In this document: piece by piece, positions 35,134 through 44,652 of the stretch | How the letters are laid out: the number at the start of each line of letters is the position of its first letter | How positions within the stretch are numbered: the first letter of the stretch is position 1 | Assembly: GCA_018402155.1 (NCBI GenBank) | Contig: JAGYJG010000001.1 | Span: 2,252,501 to 2,316,500 of the forward strand | Length of the DNA: 64,000 bases | Direction of reading: 5' to 3' | Source: Bacteroidia bacterium | GTDB taxonomy: Bacteria; Bacteroidota; Bacteroidia; NS11-12g; UBA9320 | The notes under the pieces: model-generated | Databases searched by the model: none | What the model was told of the DNA's origin: nothing | The model's input: the letters and a program-made list of their open reading frames with translations, nothing else | Translations under genes and position numbers: made by a program

Positions 35134-36049
35134 GCAAGAGTATACTGAAAGTATACAAAAGCAAGGCGATCTAAAAGAATATCAATACTCAACTTATGAA
35201 ACAATTGTCCTAAATTCAAAAAAGAGTTTCGCAGATGAAATGTATGAAGATTCCGATACACCATTTAGGGTTAAGAGGTTAGTAAAAAGTATGGAATCAT
35301 TACCTATAGAAACATACTCTGTAGATGCAAGTAGTAGTACAATACAGAAAAATAACTACTGGGAGTTTGGAGTATCGTTTACTCCGGGTTTATCTAATAA
35401 GCTTATCTCAGAAAACAGTTTACTGAGTGGGCTGATTAATCGTAACTATAACGAAGCTGTAGCGAATAGCGAGAGTTCATCTTTTGCCAATACATTCGGG
35501 TTTAATGTGCAATATCATGCCAAATCATGGTTTTTAGCTACAGGTATTTTCAGAACACAGAGAGGTGAAAAGGTGAATTATAATTATCAAATAACAGAGA
35601 GCGTATTTGAGACCGATCAAAAGACATTGGATTATATTCCACTAGACCCTGCGGCATATGAATGGGTAGTATATTCTGGGTCAAATTCTTATCATTTTCT
35701 TGAAATACCTTTAAACGTAGGGTATAAAATGTCAGTTTCACGTAACTTTGAGGTAAGAAGTCAGTTAGGTGTATCTTATATGGCACTGCTCAATAGGGAG
35801 GGTAAAATTGGGAGCTTTAAAACACTGCAGCTACAAGATATCAAAGATTTGCAATTTAACCCACACAATATAGCAGCCAACGTAAAAACGGGGGTTTATT
35901 GGACTAATTCTCATTTTGCTTTGGGAGTAGAGCCTGTGTTTGGTGTTAATTTAAATACGTTACGTTCTGCTGAAACTTCAGCTATAAAGACAAAACCGTA
36001 TGGTTATGGTATTAATATCACAAGTTCGATTAAACTGTTTAAACGATGA
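35120..36049 (+). CDS. Outer-membrane beta-barrel protein of the sigma operon, no signal peptide
   Basis: A 309-aa protein with a PorT/barrel-like C-terminus (WEFGVSFTPGLSN, FGFNVQYHAKSWFLATGIF, FLEIPLNVGYKM, RNFEVRSQLGVSYMALLN). About 80 polar residues precede it and no signal peptide is present, which is incompatible with an independent outer-membrane protein. The frame opens only at 35108 after a TAG. I infer it continues the preceding anti-sigma chain (linker plus barrel) with a one-base shift between 35108 and 35131. The alternative is two translationally coupled proteins. Confidence 0.7.
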   Translation: MIYCEQEYTESIQKQGDLKEYQYSTYETIVLNSKKSFADEMYEDSDTPFRVKRLVKSMESLPIETYSVDASSSTIQKNNYWEFGVSFTPGLSNKLISENSLLSGLINRNYNEAVANSESSSFANTFGFNVQYHAKSWFLATGIFRTQRGEKVNYNYQITESVFETDQKTLDYIPLDPAAYEWVVYSGSNSYHFLEIPLNVGYKMSVSRNFEVRSQLGVSYMALLNREGKIGSFKTLQLQDIKDLQFNPHNIAANVKTGVYWTNSHFALGVEPVFGVNLNTLRSAETSAIKTKPYGYGINITSSIKLFKR

Positions 36050-38466
36050 GGCGGTTAGTATTCTATATAGTCTCTTGTATTACTGTATTTGTAGCGCAGG
36101 CACAGATATTAGCTCCACTAGGTAAAGGTTTACCTGCTGCACCGGACAAAATAGCGAGTCATCAAAGTGGTTTAGCTGCTGCTTTTGACAATAGAGATAA
36201 TCGTATAAATGTACACGTGTGGAATGGAGATTTTTGGTACCCGCTTCCTACACCGGTATTACCTATAACTACTAGTGACTACAAAATCATTGACCTAATT
36301 AGTTTTAACAATGAATTGTACCTTATGTCGGGACATGAATTTAGTTCGGTGAACTCAACTAACAGCATTTTGAAATGGGACGGACAGAAGTGGATTGATA
36401 TGAGCGACAGTACTATAGTGCAAAGTTTCAGTGTTTCACGTCTGTTTATAGAAAACAGTAAACTAAAATGTATTGGAAAATTTAAAAATGGAATAGAGGA
36501 ATCGAATGTAGCAAGTTTAAATGGTACTGTTTGGAAATTAGAAGGTAATCTTATAACTAATAATATACAGCGGGATAACTTTACTAGTATTGTATATCAA
36601 AATAATACTGTTTTTGCTACGGGGACATTTACCAATCCTCAAAATGCCAATTTATCTTTGGTGAAATGGAATGGACAGGAGTGGACGCTTACTGATTTTC
36701 CACCATTTTTAGCAAAAAATATTGCTTTAGGAACCTTTAAAGGCAATATTGTGGCATATGGGACTTCTAATTTTATTACTGCACCTATCAAAATTAGTCA
36801 AGGGGAGAATTGGGCAAACTTAGCAGAGGGTCTGGAGAATTACACAGTAGAGAATGTTTCACAATTTGCCGAGCTCGATGGCCAATTACTGGCATTGGGG
36901 AGTTTTGTGCATAATCAGACAACAGAAAGAAACTATTTAATGTTGTATAACGGTAAAGAATGGAAACCATCGACTATCTCATTGAATAAAATAGATCAGA
37001 TATATAGCGATGGTAAGAGTGTAATGTTAAGTGGCGATTTTGATGACAATGGAATCTTAAGAGGTGTTGGACAGGTAATTGCAGATAAAGCGCAAGTAGT
37101 AACTCGTGTATACAACGATAAAAATAGCAACTGCATAAAAGAGGATGGTGAAGATTGGTTACCACATTATCCGGTACAGTTGAGTGCATTGGATATTATA
37201 CCTACTGAAAATAATGGGGTACTATATGCCCAGATTGAAAAGGACAAGATATACACCATAAATGCAGCAAATTATAATCACTACGTGCCGACGTGCCCAG
37301 CGCTAGAACTAGAAGCAAAAGAATATAAATCGTACTTTACAACTGCTTTTGGCGCTAAGCAAAAAGGTGGAGTGAGTGATGCGAAAATATATTTGACTGA
37401 TAATATTGGAAATAAATATAGTTCTGGAGAGCAACGAAATGCTACACTATGTGTCACAAATCTCGGAAGCCAACCCATAACGGACGCTAAGGTAACGTTG
37501 AATCTACCACTTGGTATTGCTGATTTTACAGCAGACCAAAATCCAGAGACTGTTTTGAATAGCGTAGCAACTTGGACGGTAAGTCTCTCTGCAAAAACCA
37601 ATGTTTGTATAGATCTTGATTACACTCTAGAGGGTTTTGATGACCAAGAACTTCTTGCAAATGTGGAATTAACTGGAGGTGTTATGGACGAAGATGTCGC
37701 TAATAACAGGTCTTCTTTTGTATATTATTCTGGTGAAACTAGGCCCAACAATAAACAGTGTTTGAATGGAAAGCAAATAGAACCTGCTGAAAAAGAATTG
37801 CGTTATAAGATTAATATTTCCAATAATAATTCAGGGGTAGTAAACGCCATTAAGGTAGTAGATGTGTTAGATGAAGATATAGTTAGAAGTGCAGCAGGAA
37901 TTTTTATTACTACGAGTCATCCTGGGGCTACTACATATTCAGACTATGAATTCATTATAAATGAAAGCGGCAATCGTGTGTTGAAAATAGTGACTACTAT
38001 AGAAGGAGTCAGTATAGAGCCATCTACAGATAGTGGGAATAATAGTACTGCTTTCGTAGATTACCAAATTGGTATACGCAGCGACTTGATGAATCGCGAG
38101 GCGGAAATATGCAATACAGCTAAAATATACCTTTCTTTTGCTAATGGGGTTTACGGTGAGGCCATTACTACCAATACTGTATGTAGCTATATGAGCGAAA
38201 CTTTGAGTGTAAATGGTGCAGCGTTACTACCGGTAGAGCTGGAGGGATTAGAAATAGGTCCTAATCCGGTTAAGAGCAGTGTAGCTGTAAAAAACGGCAG
38301 CCATAGAGCAGTGATTGTTAAAATAGCCAACAACTTAGGTCAAGAGTTGAATGAGATAAAAGTGGAGAGGGGTTCAAATGTATCAATTGACGTATCTGGG
38401 TATAGGGCTGGAGTATATTTTATATATGCCAACGGTCTTTTTGCCAAAAAAGTTGTGATACACTAG
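36046..38466 (+). CDS. T9SS surface protein with WxG-type repeat, DUF11-like domain and type A sorting domain
   Basis: An 806-aa protein overlapping the previous stop by ATGA. The signal peptide ends VAQAQ. Residues about 40-340 carry repeated W(N/D)G-x2-W motifs (VWNGDFWYPLP, LKWDGQKWIDM, VKWNGQEWTLT, LYNGKEWKP), which suggest a beta-propeller-like domain. A Ca-binding type stretch VYNDKNSNCIKEDGEDW follows, then a conserved-repeat DUF11-like domain (NATLCVTNLGSQPITDAKVTLNLP) and a C-terminal type A sorting domain (IGPNPVKSSVAVKN..ANGLFAKKVVIH). As the third gene of the sigma operon it is a probable cell-surface cargo regulated by it. Confidence 0.82.
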   Translation: MRRLVFYIVSCITVFVAQAQILAPLGKGLPAAPDKIASHQSGLAAAFDNRDNRINVHVWNGDFWYPLPTPVLPITTSDYKIIDLISFNNELYLMSGHEFSSVNSTNSILKWDGQKWIDMSDSTIVQSFSVSRLFIENSKLKCIGKFKNGIEESNVASLNGTVWKLEGNLITNNIQRDNFTSIVYQNNTVFATGTFTNPQNANLSLVKWNGQEWTLTDFPPFLAKNIALGTFKGNIVAYGTSNFITAPIKISQGENWANLAEGLENYTVENVSQFAELDGQLLALGSFVHNQTTERNYLMLYNGKEWKPSTISLNKIDQIYSDGKSVMLSGDFDDNGILRGVGQVIADKAQVVTRVYNDKNSNCIKEDGEDWLPHYPVQLSALDIIPTENNGVLYAQIEKDKIYTINAANYNHYVPTCPALELEAKEYKSYFTTAFGAKQKGGVSDAKIYLTDNIGNKYSSGEQRNATLCVTNLGSQPITDAKVTLNLPLGIADFTADQNPETVLNSVATWTVSLSAKTNVCIDLDYTLEGFDDQELLANVELTGGVMDEDVANNRSSFVYYSGETRPNNKQCLNGKQIEPAEKELRYKINISNNNSGVVNAIKVVDVLDEDIVRSAAGIFITTSHPGATTYSDYEFIINESGNRVLKIVTTIEGVSIEPSTDSGNNSTAFVDYQIGIRSDLMNREAEICNTAKIYLSFANGVYGEAITTNTVCSYMSETLSVNGAALLPVELEGLEIGPNPVKSSVAVKNGSHRAVIVKIANNLGQELNEIKVERGSNVSIDVSGYRAGVYFIYANGLFAKKVVIH

Positions 38467-39152
38467 GTTGCTACAGCAAGTGAAGCAAGGCTCAAGGTTA
38501 GATTATTGACGTCAAGCAGTACTTCTCCGCATGACTCCATTGTGGAACCAGTAGTTATAACATCGTCTAGCAGTAAAATGTGTTTACCTTCAATTTGTTC
38601 TGGGATTCGAACTCTGAAAAGTTCTTGTGAGTTGATGTACCTTTCGTAGCGTCTTTTCTTTGTTTGTGTTTTATTGTAGCGTTCGCGTGCCACAATATCT
38701 GTAAGCATGGGGATGTTCATAACCTGGCTTACACCTTGGCCGAGAAGTTCACTTTGGTTATATCCGCGAAATTTTTGTCGTGTAGGATGAAGTGGTATAG
38801 GTATAATATAATCTATTTTAGTAAATTGTTTGGATTTTAGAAGTGCGTCACCGAGCCATTTGCCCATTTCGATTCCAAGAGTGATATTTCCATTGTATTT
38901 TAGTTCGTTGAGCAGTTGTTTGACGTTAGTTGTACTTTTGTATACTAGGTGAGCAAATGCTATTTCTACGTTTAATCTGCCCCAAAACTTTCGTGCTAAT
39001 GGATTATCTTTTTGATATCCGAGCTCAAAAATCGGTAGAGTAAAAAGGCACAAATCACAAATGGATTCCTCTTGTTGGCTAAGATATTCATAGCAACAAA
39101 CACAAAGGTTTGGAAAAAGTATTTGTCCTAAAGATGCTATTAAAGTTTTCAT
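38463..39152 (-). CDS. ComF family phosphoribosyltransferase-like protein
   Basis: A 229-aa protein transcribed toward the preceding gene, overlapping by 4 bases at the stops. An N-terminal zinc finger (CVCCYEYLS..CDLC) is followed by a type I phosphoribosyltransferase fold with the PRPP loop ILLLDDVITTGSTMES. The middle has IIPIPLHPTRQKFRGYNQSELL, typical of ComF. ComF proteins assist DNA uptake in competent bacteria, but in Bacteroidota the role is unproven. Confidence 0.88.
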   Translation of the reverse strand: MKTLIASLGQILFPNLCVCCYEYLSQQEESICDLCLFTLPIFELGYQKDNPLARKFWGRLNVEIAFAHLVYKSTTNVKQLLNELKYNGNITLGIEMGKWLGDALLKSKQFTKIDYIIPIPLHPTRQKFRGYNQSELLGQGVSQVMNIPMLTDIVARERYNKTQTKKRRYERYINSQELFRVRIPEQIEGKHILLLDDVITTGSTMESCGEVLLDVNNLTLSLASLAVAT

Positions 39153-39196
39153 TTCGTGTTCAAATTACGTTAAATTAAAGAACTTTGCAAGCAAGA

Positions 39197-40276
39197 ATGT
39201 TCGAGAATAAAGAAACTACTAGTATTGACCAATTGGGAGAGTTTGGTCTGATAGACCACCTCACTCAGCGGTTTACGATATCTAAACCTGAAACAGTACT
39301 TGGAATAGGTGATGATGCGGCGATTTTAGAAATTAGCGGTAAACGGCAAGTTATCAGTACGGATATGTTTATTGAAAACATACATTTTGATATGATGTAC
39401 TCTCCTTTGGTGCATATAGGATACAAGTGTATCTCATCTAGCATAAGTGATATTTGTGCTATGAATGCTCGAGCAAGTCAAGTTATGGTATCTATAGCTA
39501 TATCTAGCAAGTATACGCTTCAAGCAGTAGATGAATTATATGCTGGAATACAAGCAGCGTGTGAGAAGTACGATGTAGAATTAATAGGTGGAGACACGAG
39601 TAGTTCTGTGATTGGAATGTGTATTAATGTGACAGCAATTGGCTACGCAGATGCGCAAAAAATAGTAACCAGAAGTGGAGCAAAAGAAGGGGATTTATTG
39701 TGCGTTTCTGGAGATTTGGGAGGCGCTTATATGGGGTTACAAATTTTGGAGCGTGAGAAACAAGTTTTTTTGGACAATAAGAATATGAAGCCAGATTTAG
39801 AAGGTAAAGACTATATTGTTGGGCGTCAATTGCGTCCTGAAGCGAGAAAAGATATTGTAGATTTATTTCAAGAACTTGGGGTACAACCTAGCTCCATGAT
39901 AGATGTGAGTGACGGGTTAAGTAGTGAGGTTTTTCATCTGTGCAAGCACTCTAATGTAGGAATGAAAATTTACGAAGACAAGCTGCCTATAGATCAGCAA
40001 ACGTATGATACGGCTATAGAGTTCGAATTGGCTCCTACTACTTGTGCTATGAATGGAGGAGAAGATTATGAATTACTTTTTACATTACCCCAGGCGTCTT
40101 ATGACAAAATAAAAAATTCTATGGATATCAGTATCATTGGTTATTGCACTGCACCGCATGAGGGCAAAGAGCTAATCACCAAATCAGGCAATATGGTGGC
40201 GCTAGAAGCTCAAGGCTGGGAAAATTTTGTCGAGACGAATACTAATAAATCTCTTGGAGATGATTCAATACATTAA
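39197..40276 (+). CDS. thiL: Thiamine-monophosphate kinase
   Basis: A 359-aa AIR-synthase-like ATPase that phosphorylates thiamine monophosphate to thiamine diphosphate. The ATG at 39197 (MFENKETTSIDQLGEFGLI) is the better start than the earlier TTG. Motifs are GIGDDAA (ATP/metal loop), STDMFIENIHF, GGDTSSS, the GDLGGAYMGLQIL block and IDVSDGLSSEVFHLC. The C-terminus has GGEDYELLFT. It is divergent from comF. With thiN at 18.5 kb it makes thiamine diphosphate. Confidence 0.94.
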   Translation: MFENKETTSIDQLGEFGLIDHLTQRFTISKPETVLGIGDDAAILEISGKRQVISTDMFIENIHFDMMYSPLVHIGYKCISSSISDICAMNARASQVMVSIAISSKYTLQAVDELYAGIQAACEKYDVELIGGDTSSSVIGMCINVTAIGYADAQKIVTRSGAKEGDLLCVSGDLGGAYMGLQILEREKQVFLDNKNMKPDLEGKDYIVGRQLRPEARKDIVDLFQELGVQPSSMIDVSDGLSSEVFHLCKHSNVGMKIYEDKLPIDQQTYDTAIEFELAPTTCAMNGGEDYELLFTLPQASYDKIKNSMDISIIGYCTAPHEGKELITKSGNMVALEAQGWENFVETNTNKSLGDDSIH

Positions 40277-40986
40277 ATATGTTGACTAAGTAAGGCTTCT
40301 AAATCCTCGGCAGAGTGATAGCCTGTTTTATCATATATTTCTTTACCATCTTTATATAGTTTTATTTGAGGTATGGCATTTATTTTGAAGTGCTCAGTTA
40401 CTTCAGCACTTTTATCTGTATCTACTTTTAATACTGCAAGTTGGTCTCCATACTTGGTTTTCATCGCTTCTATATGAGGGGCCATCATTTTGCAAGGGGG
40501 ACACCAAACCGCTTGGAAATCAACAAGTACTAATTTGTCTCTAAGTATGGCCTCATTGTAGGTTGCCATAGTATATTCTTCAGTCGATTTTTTTGTATCT
40601 TTTACTACAGGATATCCTTCTGATTGCCAGTTAAGTAACCCGCCTTGCAATTCTCGAACGTCGTATCCCATTTCTTGAAGTTGTTTCGCAGCTTTATTGC
40701 TTCGTGCTCCAGACTTGCAATACACCAGTATAGTTTTATTCTTATCAAGTAATGCTGCTTGTTGAATGAAATTTAAATCGTTTACATTTATGTTTTTTGC
40801 ATTTTCAAGATGATTGGCCGAAAACTCTTCTGGCGAACGAACGTCGAGCAATGTATACTCTTTCTCGCTGTTCAGTTTATCGGCGAAGACCTTAGCTTCT
40901 AGTGTTTGGTTGTCTTGTTTATTTGCGCCGCAAGATATAAGCGTGATGATAGCAACTAGTGCTAGACTCATTTTGATACTTTTCAT
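40273..40986 (-). CDS. Rhodanese-thioredoxin fusion lipoprotein
   Basis: A 237-aa two-domain protein. Residues 1-19 are a lipoprotein signal (LISC, Cys19). Residues about 28-130 are a rhodanese domain with active Cys90 in VYCKSGARS. Residues 140-237 are a thioredoxin domain with WCPPC at 161-165 and the cis-Pro region INAIPQIKLY. It probably handles sulfur transfer and disulfide reduction in the periplasm. A fusion of these two enzymes as a lipoprotein is unusual. The gene overlaps thiL by 4 bases at its stop and starts just after the GH3-family gene. Confidence 0.88.
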   Translation of the reverse strand: MKSIKMSLALVAIITLISCGANKQDNQTLEAKVFADKLNSEKEYTLLDVRSPEEFSANHLENAKNINVNDLNFIQQAALLDKNKTILVYCKSGARSNKAAKQLQEMGYDVRELQGGLLNWQSEGYPVVKDTKKSTEEYTMATYNEAILRDKLVLVDFQAVWCPPCKMMAPHIEAMKTKYGDQLAVLKVDTDKSAEVTEHFKINAIPQIKLYKDGKEIYDKTGYHSAEDLEALLSQHI

Positions 40987-42494
40987 GGTGTATTAATTTT
41001 TATTATTTCTTCTATGATTATTCGGTTGTTGCAAAGCTTAGGAATCTTGTGTTGACCTCCTAGCTTTTCTTTACTTTTTAGCCATTTATAGAAAGTATTT
41101 GGTTTACAATTTATAATTTCTAGCGTATCTAAAGCCATATTGGCCAATCTTTTTGATTCGTAGTCAGAGTTGACGGCACACAGTTCTTGATCTAGGATTC
41201 GTGCAAATTCGATCAAACTTTCTGGTTGTTTTCTGAATTCTATGGCCCATTGGTGCCTTCCTTTTTCTTTATTTTGTGCATACACAGGTGCTGCAGTAAA
41301 TTCAGCCACTTCTGCACCTGTTTGATATTGAGCAGCAGTTACAGCCCTTTCAGCATTTTCTACAACCAGTTCTTCTCCAAATGCATTTATAAAACTTTTT
41401 GTTCGTCCGGTAATTTTTATTCGGTGTGGGTTTAGGCTAGTAAATTGTATGGTGTCGCCTATGACATATCGCCAAAGTCCTGCATTTGTATTAATGATTA
41501 AAGCGTAGTCCTTATTTATTTCTACTTCAGCAAGCCAGTATGTTTTCGGATTTTGTTTACCGTACTCTTCAAGAGCTATAAACTCATAAAAAATTCCGTA
41601 GTCGAGCATTAACGCCATATCTTTATCAGGATGATCTTGGATGGCAAAAAATCCTTCTGAGGCGTTATAGGTTTCTCGGTATGCTATGTTACCACCAATA
41701 ACACTGGAAAATTGTGCTCGGTATGGTTCGAAATTTACTCCACCGTGTACATATAATTCTAAGTTTGGCCAAACCTCTAAAATATTCTGTGCTTTTGTCT
41801 TTTCTAAAATACCTCGAAGTAAAAGCAGGGTCCAAGAGGGTACGCCAGAAATGTTTGTGACATTTTCTTTGTATGTACTATCTATCATTTTTTGCATTTT
41901 ATGTTCCCAATTTGGCAACAAGGCGATATCCATACTAGGAGTTGCCAGAAAATGGGCGATAAATGGCATATTATTCATCATAACTGCACTCAAATCACCA
42001 TAGTGTGAGTTTTGTGCCAAATGATTCACTTGGTGGCTTCCGCCAACAATGAGTCCTTTACCTTGAAAAACAGAAGCATTTGGATGATGATAATAATACC
42101 AAGCTAATACATCCCTGCTGCCTCTAAATTGGCATTCTTCTAAGGAATCGTAACTTACGGGAATAAACTTGCTCTTGTCTGATGTAGTGCCGCTAGATTT
42201 TGCAAACCAAGTAATATCACCTGGCCAAAGTACTTTCTGTTCGCCGTGCATCACTCGTTGTATATAGGGTTTTAAATCATCATATTCAAAAAGTGGTACT
42301 CGATTTCGGTATTCATCTATTGTTTTTATTTCGGATAGTTTAAAATCTCTCCCAAATGACGTATTTTTTGCCTTTGCAAGCAGTGATTCAAATACATGTT
42401 TTTGCATCTCCACTCCATGCTCAAAGTTATATTCTATTAAAGGAATTCTCTTTTTGAGATACCACGACATGAATGAGTTGACAAAACCGAGCAT
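40983..42494 (-). CDS. GH3 family acyl-acid-amide synthetase-like protein
   Basis: A 503-aa member of the GH3 (auxin-responsive) family of the ANL superfamily. Signatures: TWFAKSSGTTSDKSKFIPVS (ATP/acyl-adenylate loop), the YRETYNASEGFFAIQ segment, LWRYVIGDTIQFTSLNPHRIKITGRTKSFINAFGEEL, and the C-terminal kinase-like region ending in LGGQHKIPKL. Plant homologues conjugate amino acids to acyl acids; bacterial homologues have no known substrate. It is tightly linked to the thioredoxin-rhodanese gene (starts overlap by 4 bases) and follows the M28 peptidase gene. Confidence 0.88.
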   Translation of the reverse strand: MLGFVNSFMSWYLKKRIPLIEYNFEHGVEMQKHVFESLLAKAKNTSFGRDFKLSEIKTIDEYRNRVPLFEYDDLKPYIQRVMHGEQKVLWPGDITWFAKSSGTTSDKSKFIPVSYDSLEECQFRGSRDVLAWYYYHHPNASVFQGKGLIVGGSHQVNHLAQNSHYGDLSAVMMNNMPFIAHFLATPSMDIALLPNWEHKMQKMIDSTYKENVTNISGVPSWTLLLLRGILEKTKAQNILEVWPNLELYVHGGVNFEPYRAQFSSVIGGNIAYRETYNASEGFFAIQDHPDKDMALMLDYGIFYEFIALEEYGKQNPKTYWLAEVEINKDYALIINTNAGLWRYVIGDTIQFTSLNPHRIKITGRTKSFINAFGEELVVENAERAVTAAQYQTGAEVAEFTAAPVYAQNKEKGRHQWAIEFRKQPESLIEFARILDQELCAVNSDYESKRLANMALDTLEIINCKPNTFYKWLKSKEKLGGQHKIPKLCNNRIIIEEIIKINTP

Positions 42495-42502
42495 TTATAT
42501 TT

Positions 42503-43783
42503 CTATTGAATTGAGCTAAAAGAATGAATAAAATCTCTGATAAGCAGGAAGGACTTATCATAGTACTCGCCTAATACTAGATTTTTGGCATTGTCAGCAG
42601 GAGTGTGATAGTGTTGGTAATCTCCCATCAGATACATAAAAAAGGAAGGTACACCCATTTCTGAGAAAAAATAGTGATCACTATTCGCTGCTTTACCTCG
42701 AGATTTTATCTTTGGTAAATATCCGTTAGCTGTATTTATTTTGGTAAGTGTAGCAAATGCCTTAGGATATACACTACCATTTACAATTGTAGCACCTAGC
42801 TCTCCGGTTCCCATAAGGTCCATGTTGAATACAAACTTAGTTTTAGATAGTGCAACAATGGGATTTTTAACATAATGCAGTGATCCGAGCAAACCAGCCT
42901 CTTCTGCACCAAAGGCAATAAAAGCAATACTGTATTTTTGAGGATTATGGACAAAATAAGTAGCCATATCTAGTAGAAGACTTATTCCGCTTGCATTGTC
43001 ATTGGCACCGTAAAACGTAGCATTTCCCATTTTACCTAAATGATCATAGTGGCCACAAAAAATAATAAAACTATCTGGATAATCTGTTCCCGCTACATAG
43101 CCATAAACATTCTGTGTTGTGTACTGCTCTATAAATTTACTTTCAATTGTAATAGAAATACGTTTAGCCATGCGATTAAACGCTGAGGAGAGTATCCAAA
43201 CCTCTCCATTTTTTGATTGTGCTCTACCTACGCTCCATGTTAATTTGTCTTTTAGAAAAATCAAGGCAGCTCCCGTGACACTATTTTTGATTTCTTCAAT
43301 TGTATTTTGAGCCTCTATATTGTCAGTATTATATTGGTCTATAACTGGTATAAAACCCCTCTCAATTGCACGCTTCACTTTTTTAACAACGGCGTTCTTA
43401 TTTAGCATTTTCTCTGTTACATAAAATAAAGGGCCATTTATATTTACAGAACCACTTTCTGGAGCTATCACGTACTCTTCTCCGGTGACTAATAGACGCC
43501 CCTCTTGTTTCACTTCTGTCTTGATTATCGTATTTACAGATATAGTGAAAAATTGATGATAATTTTGGGTTGCAGGCTTGAGACCTATAGATTTGAATCG
43601 AGACGAAATATAGTCTGCAGCCTTTTTTTCTCCGCTTAAAATGTATCCACGTCCAGCCATATCCTCTGTACACAAATCGCTTATGGTCTGCTGTGCAGCA
43701 ACTCTATTTTGAGAAGAAGAGGAGAAGCTCATTGTTGCACATAGTAAAAAAACCAAAAATCTTATTTCGCCTGTTAAATTCAT
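42503..43783 (-). CDS. M28 family zinc aminopeptidase-like protein, secreted
   Basis: A 426-aa protein with an N-terminal hydrophobic signal. Zinc ligands are visible in order: CGHYDHLGKMG (His, Asp), GANDNASGISLLLDMA (Asp), FGAEEAGLLGS (Glu-Glu), FNMDLMGTGE (Asp), and HYHTPAD (His). The fold is that of M28 peptidases such as Zn-dependent aminopeptidases. It is exported to the periplasm or beyond. A second M28 gene occurs at 55.6 kb. The product of the upstream intergenic region is unknown. Confidence 0.9.
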   Translation of the reverse strand: MNLTGEIRFLVFLLCATMSFSSSSQNRVAAQQTISDLCTEDMAGRGYILSGEKKAADYISSRFKSIGLKPATQNYHQFFTISVNTIIKTEVKQEGRLLVTGEEYVIAPESGSVNINGPLFYVTEKMLNKNAVVKKVKRAIERGFIPVIDQYNTDNIEAQNTIEEIKNSVTGAALIFLKDKLTWSVGRAQSKNGEVWILSSAFNRMAKRISITIESKFIEQYTTQNVYGYVAGTDYPDSFIIFCGHYDHLGKMGNATFYGANDNASGISLLLDMATYFVHNPQKYSIAFIAFGAEEAGLLGSLHYVKNPIVALSKTKFVFNMDLMGTGELGATIVNGSVYPKAFATLTKINTANGYLPKIKSRGKAANSDHYFFSEMGVPSFFMYLMGDYQHYHTPADNAKNLVLGEYYDKSFLLIRDFIHSFSSIQ

Positions 43784-44088
43784 TAGCTTTGCGAATTTAA
43801 TACAAATAAATTGACAGGTAGCGTCTTTATTTTTTATTGTAAAGGCAAAAGGCTTACCTCAATTGTAAATCGTATAGGATAATAAAGGAGGCTTTATAAT
43901 TTAATGATGATTCATAAACAAAAGATTAAGTGCAACTAAGGTAAAGAGCTCTGTAGGATAATTAGCTCAGTAATGGAGGATGTTGGAGAAAACACTACAA
44001 CTGTGAGTGTGAAAATCATAAATAGGCAGAAGAGGTGATAAAAAAGTAGATATAGATACAAAAAATAGGATTACGCATCTTAAAATAC
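43784..44088. other. Intergenic region between M28 peptidase and pnuC
   Basis: The 305-base region between divergently transcribed genes is AT-rich. I looked for a TPP or NAD riboswitch before pnuC and saw no convincing conserved motif. It holds no ORF over 60 codons that I can support. Confidence 0.4.
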
Positions 44089-44652
44089 ATGAGGGAAGTT
44101 ATAGCAATAGAGATAATCAGTGTGATCTTAAACGTTGTTTTTTTAATCTTGTTAATTCAAGAAAATAAGCAATGTTGGTTTTATGGGATAGGAGGCTCTA
44201 TGTCAGGAGCTTATGTTTTCTTTGAAAACGCCTATTATTCCGAAACTATTTTGTATGTCTTTTATGCATGTGTGGGTGTGTATGGGTACTATTATTGGGA
44301 AAAAACTAGCCACAAAAATTTTCGGATTAAAACCTGTCCATGGTGGAAAGTTGGGGCAATGATTATAGGTGCATTTGCTGCGGGTATAGGCCTTGGTTAT
44401 GTGATGACTAAAACGGACGCTTCTGAGCCTTACTACGATGCTATGAGCACTGTTTTTGGCATTTTAGCAACGTTTTTAGAGTTATACAAGTACTTTATTG
44501 CTTGGGGCTTTTGGATAGTCATTAATGCGTACACCATTTGGCTATATGGAATAAAAGATTTAAATTTTCTTGCCTTGCAAATGATTTTATACACTGGATT
44601 ATCAATATATGGTTTGTTTTCATGGTATAATAAATTAGGCAATTTAAGATAA
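44089..44652 (+). CDS. pnuC: PnuC family nicotinamide/vitamin transporter
   Basis: A 187-aa membrane protein with about seven hydrophobic segments (IIISVILNVVFLILLIQ at the N-terminus; WFYGIGGSMSGAYVF; VGVYGYYYWEKT; a C-terminal helix with SIYGLFSWYNKLG). WGFWIVINAYTIWLYG is a hallmark of PnuC, which takes up nicotinamide riboside or, in relatives such as PnuT, thiamine. The actual substrate cannot be told here; the window also encodes two thiamine enzymes. Confidence 0.88.
   Translation: MREVIAIEIISVILNVVFLILLIQENKQCWFYGIGGSMSGAYVFFENAYYSETILYVFYACVGVYGYYYWEKTSHKNFRIKTCPWWKVGAMIIGAFAAGIGLGYVMTKTDASEPYYDAMSTVFGILATFLELYKYFIAWGFWIVINAYTIWLYGIKDLNFLALQMILYTGLSIYGLFSWYNKLGNLR

Noticed and set aside
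43784-44088. TPP or other riboswitch before pnuC
   Set aside because: The CTGAGA and ACCTGATC core motifs of the TPP element are absent.
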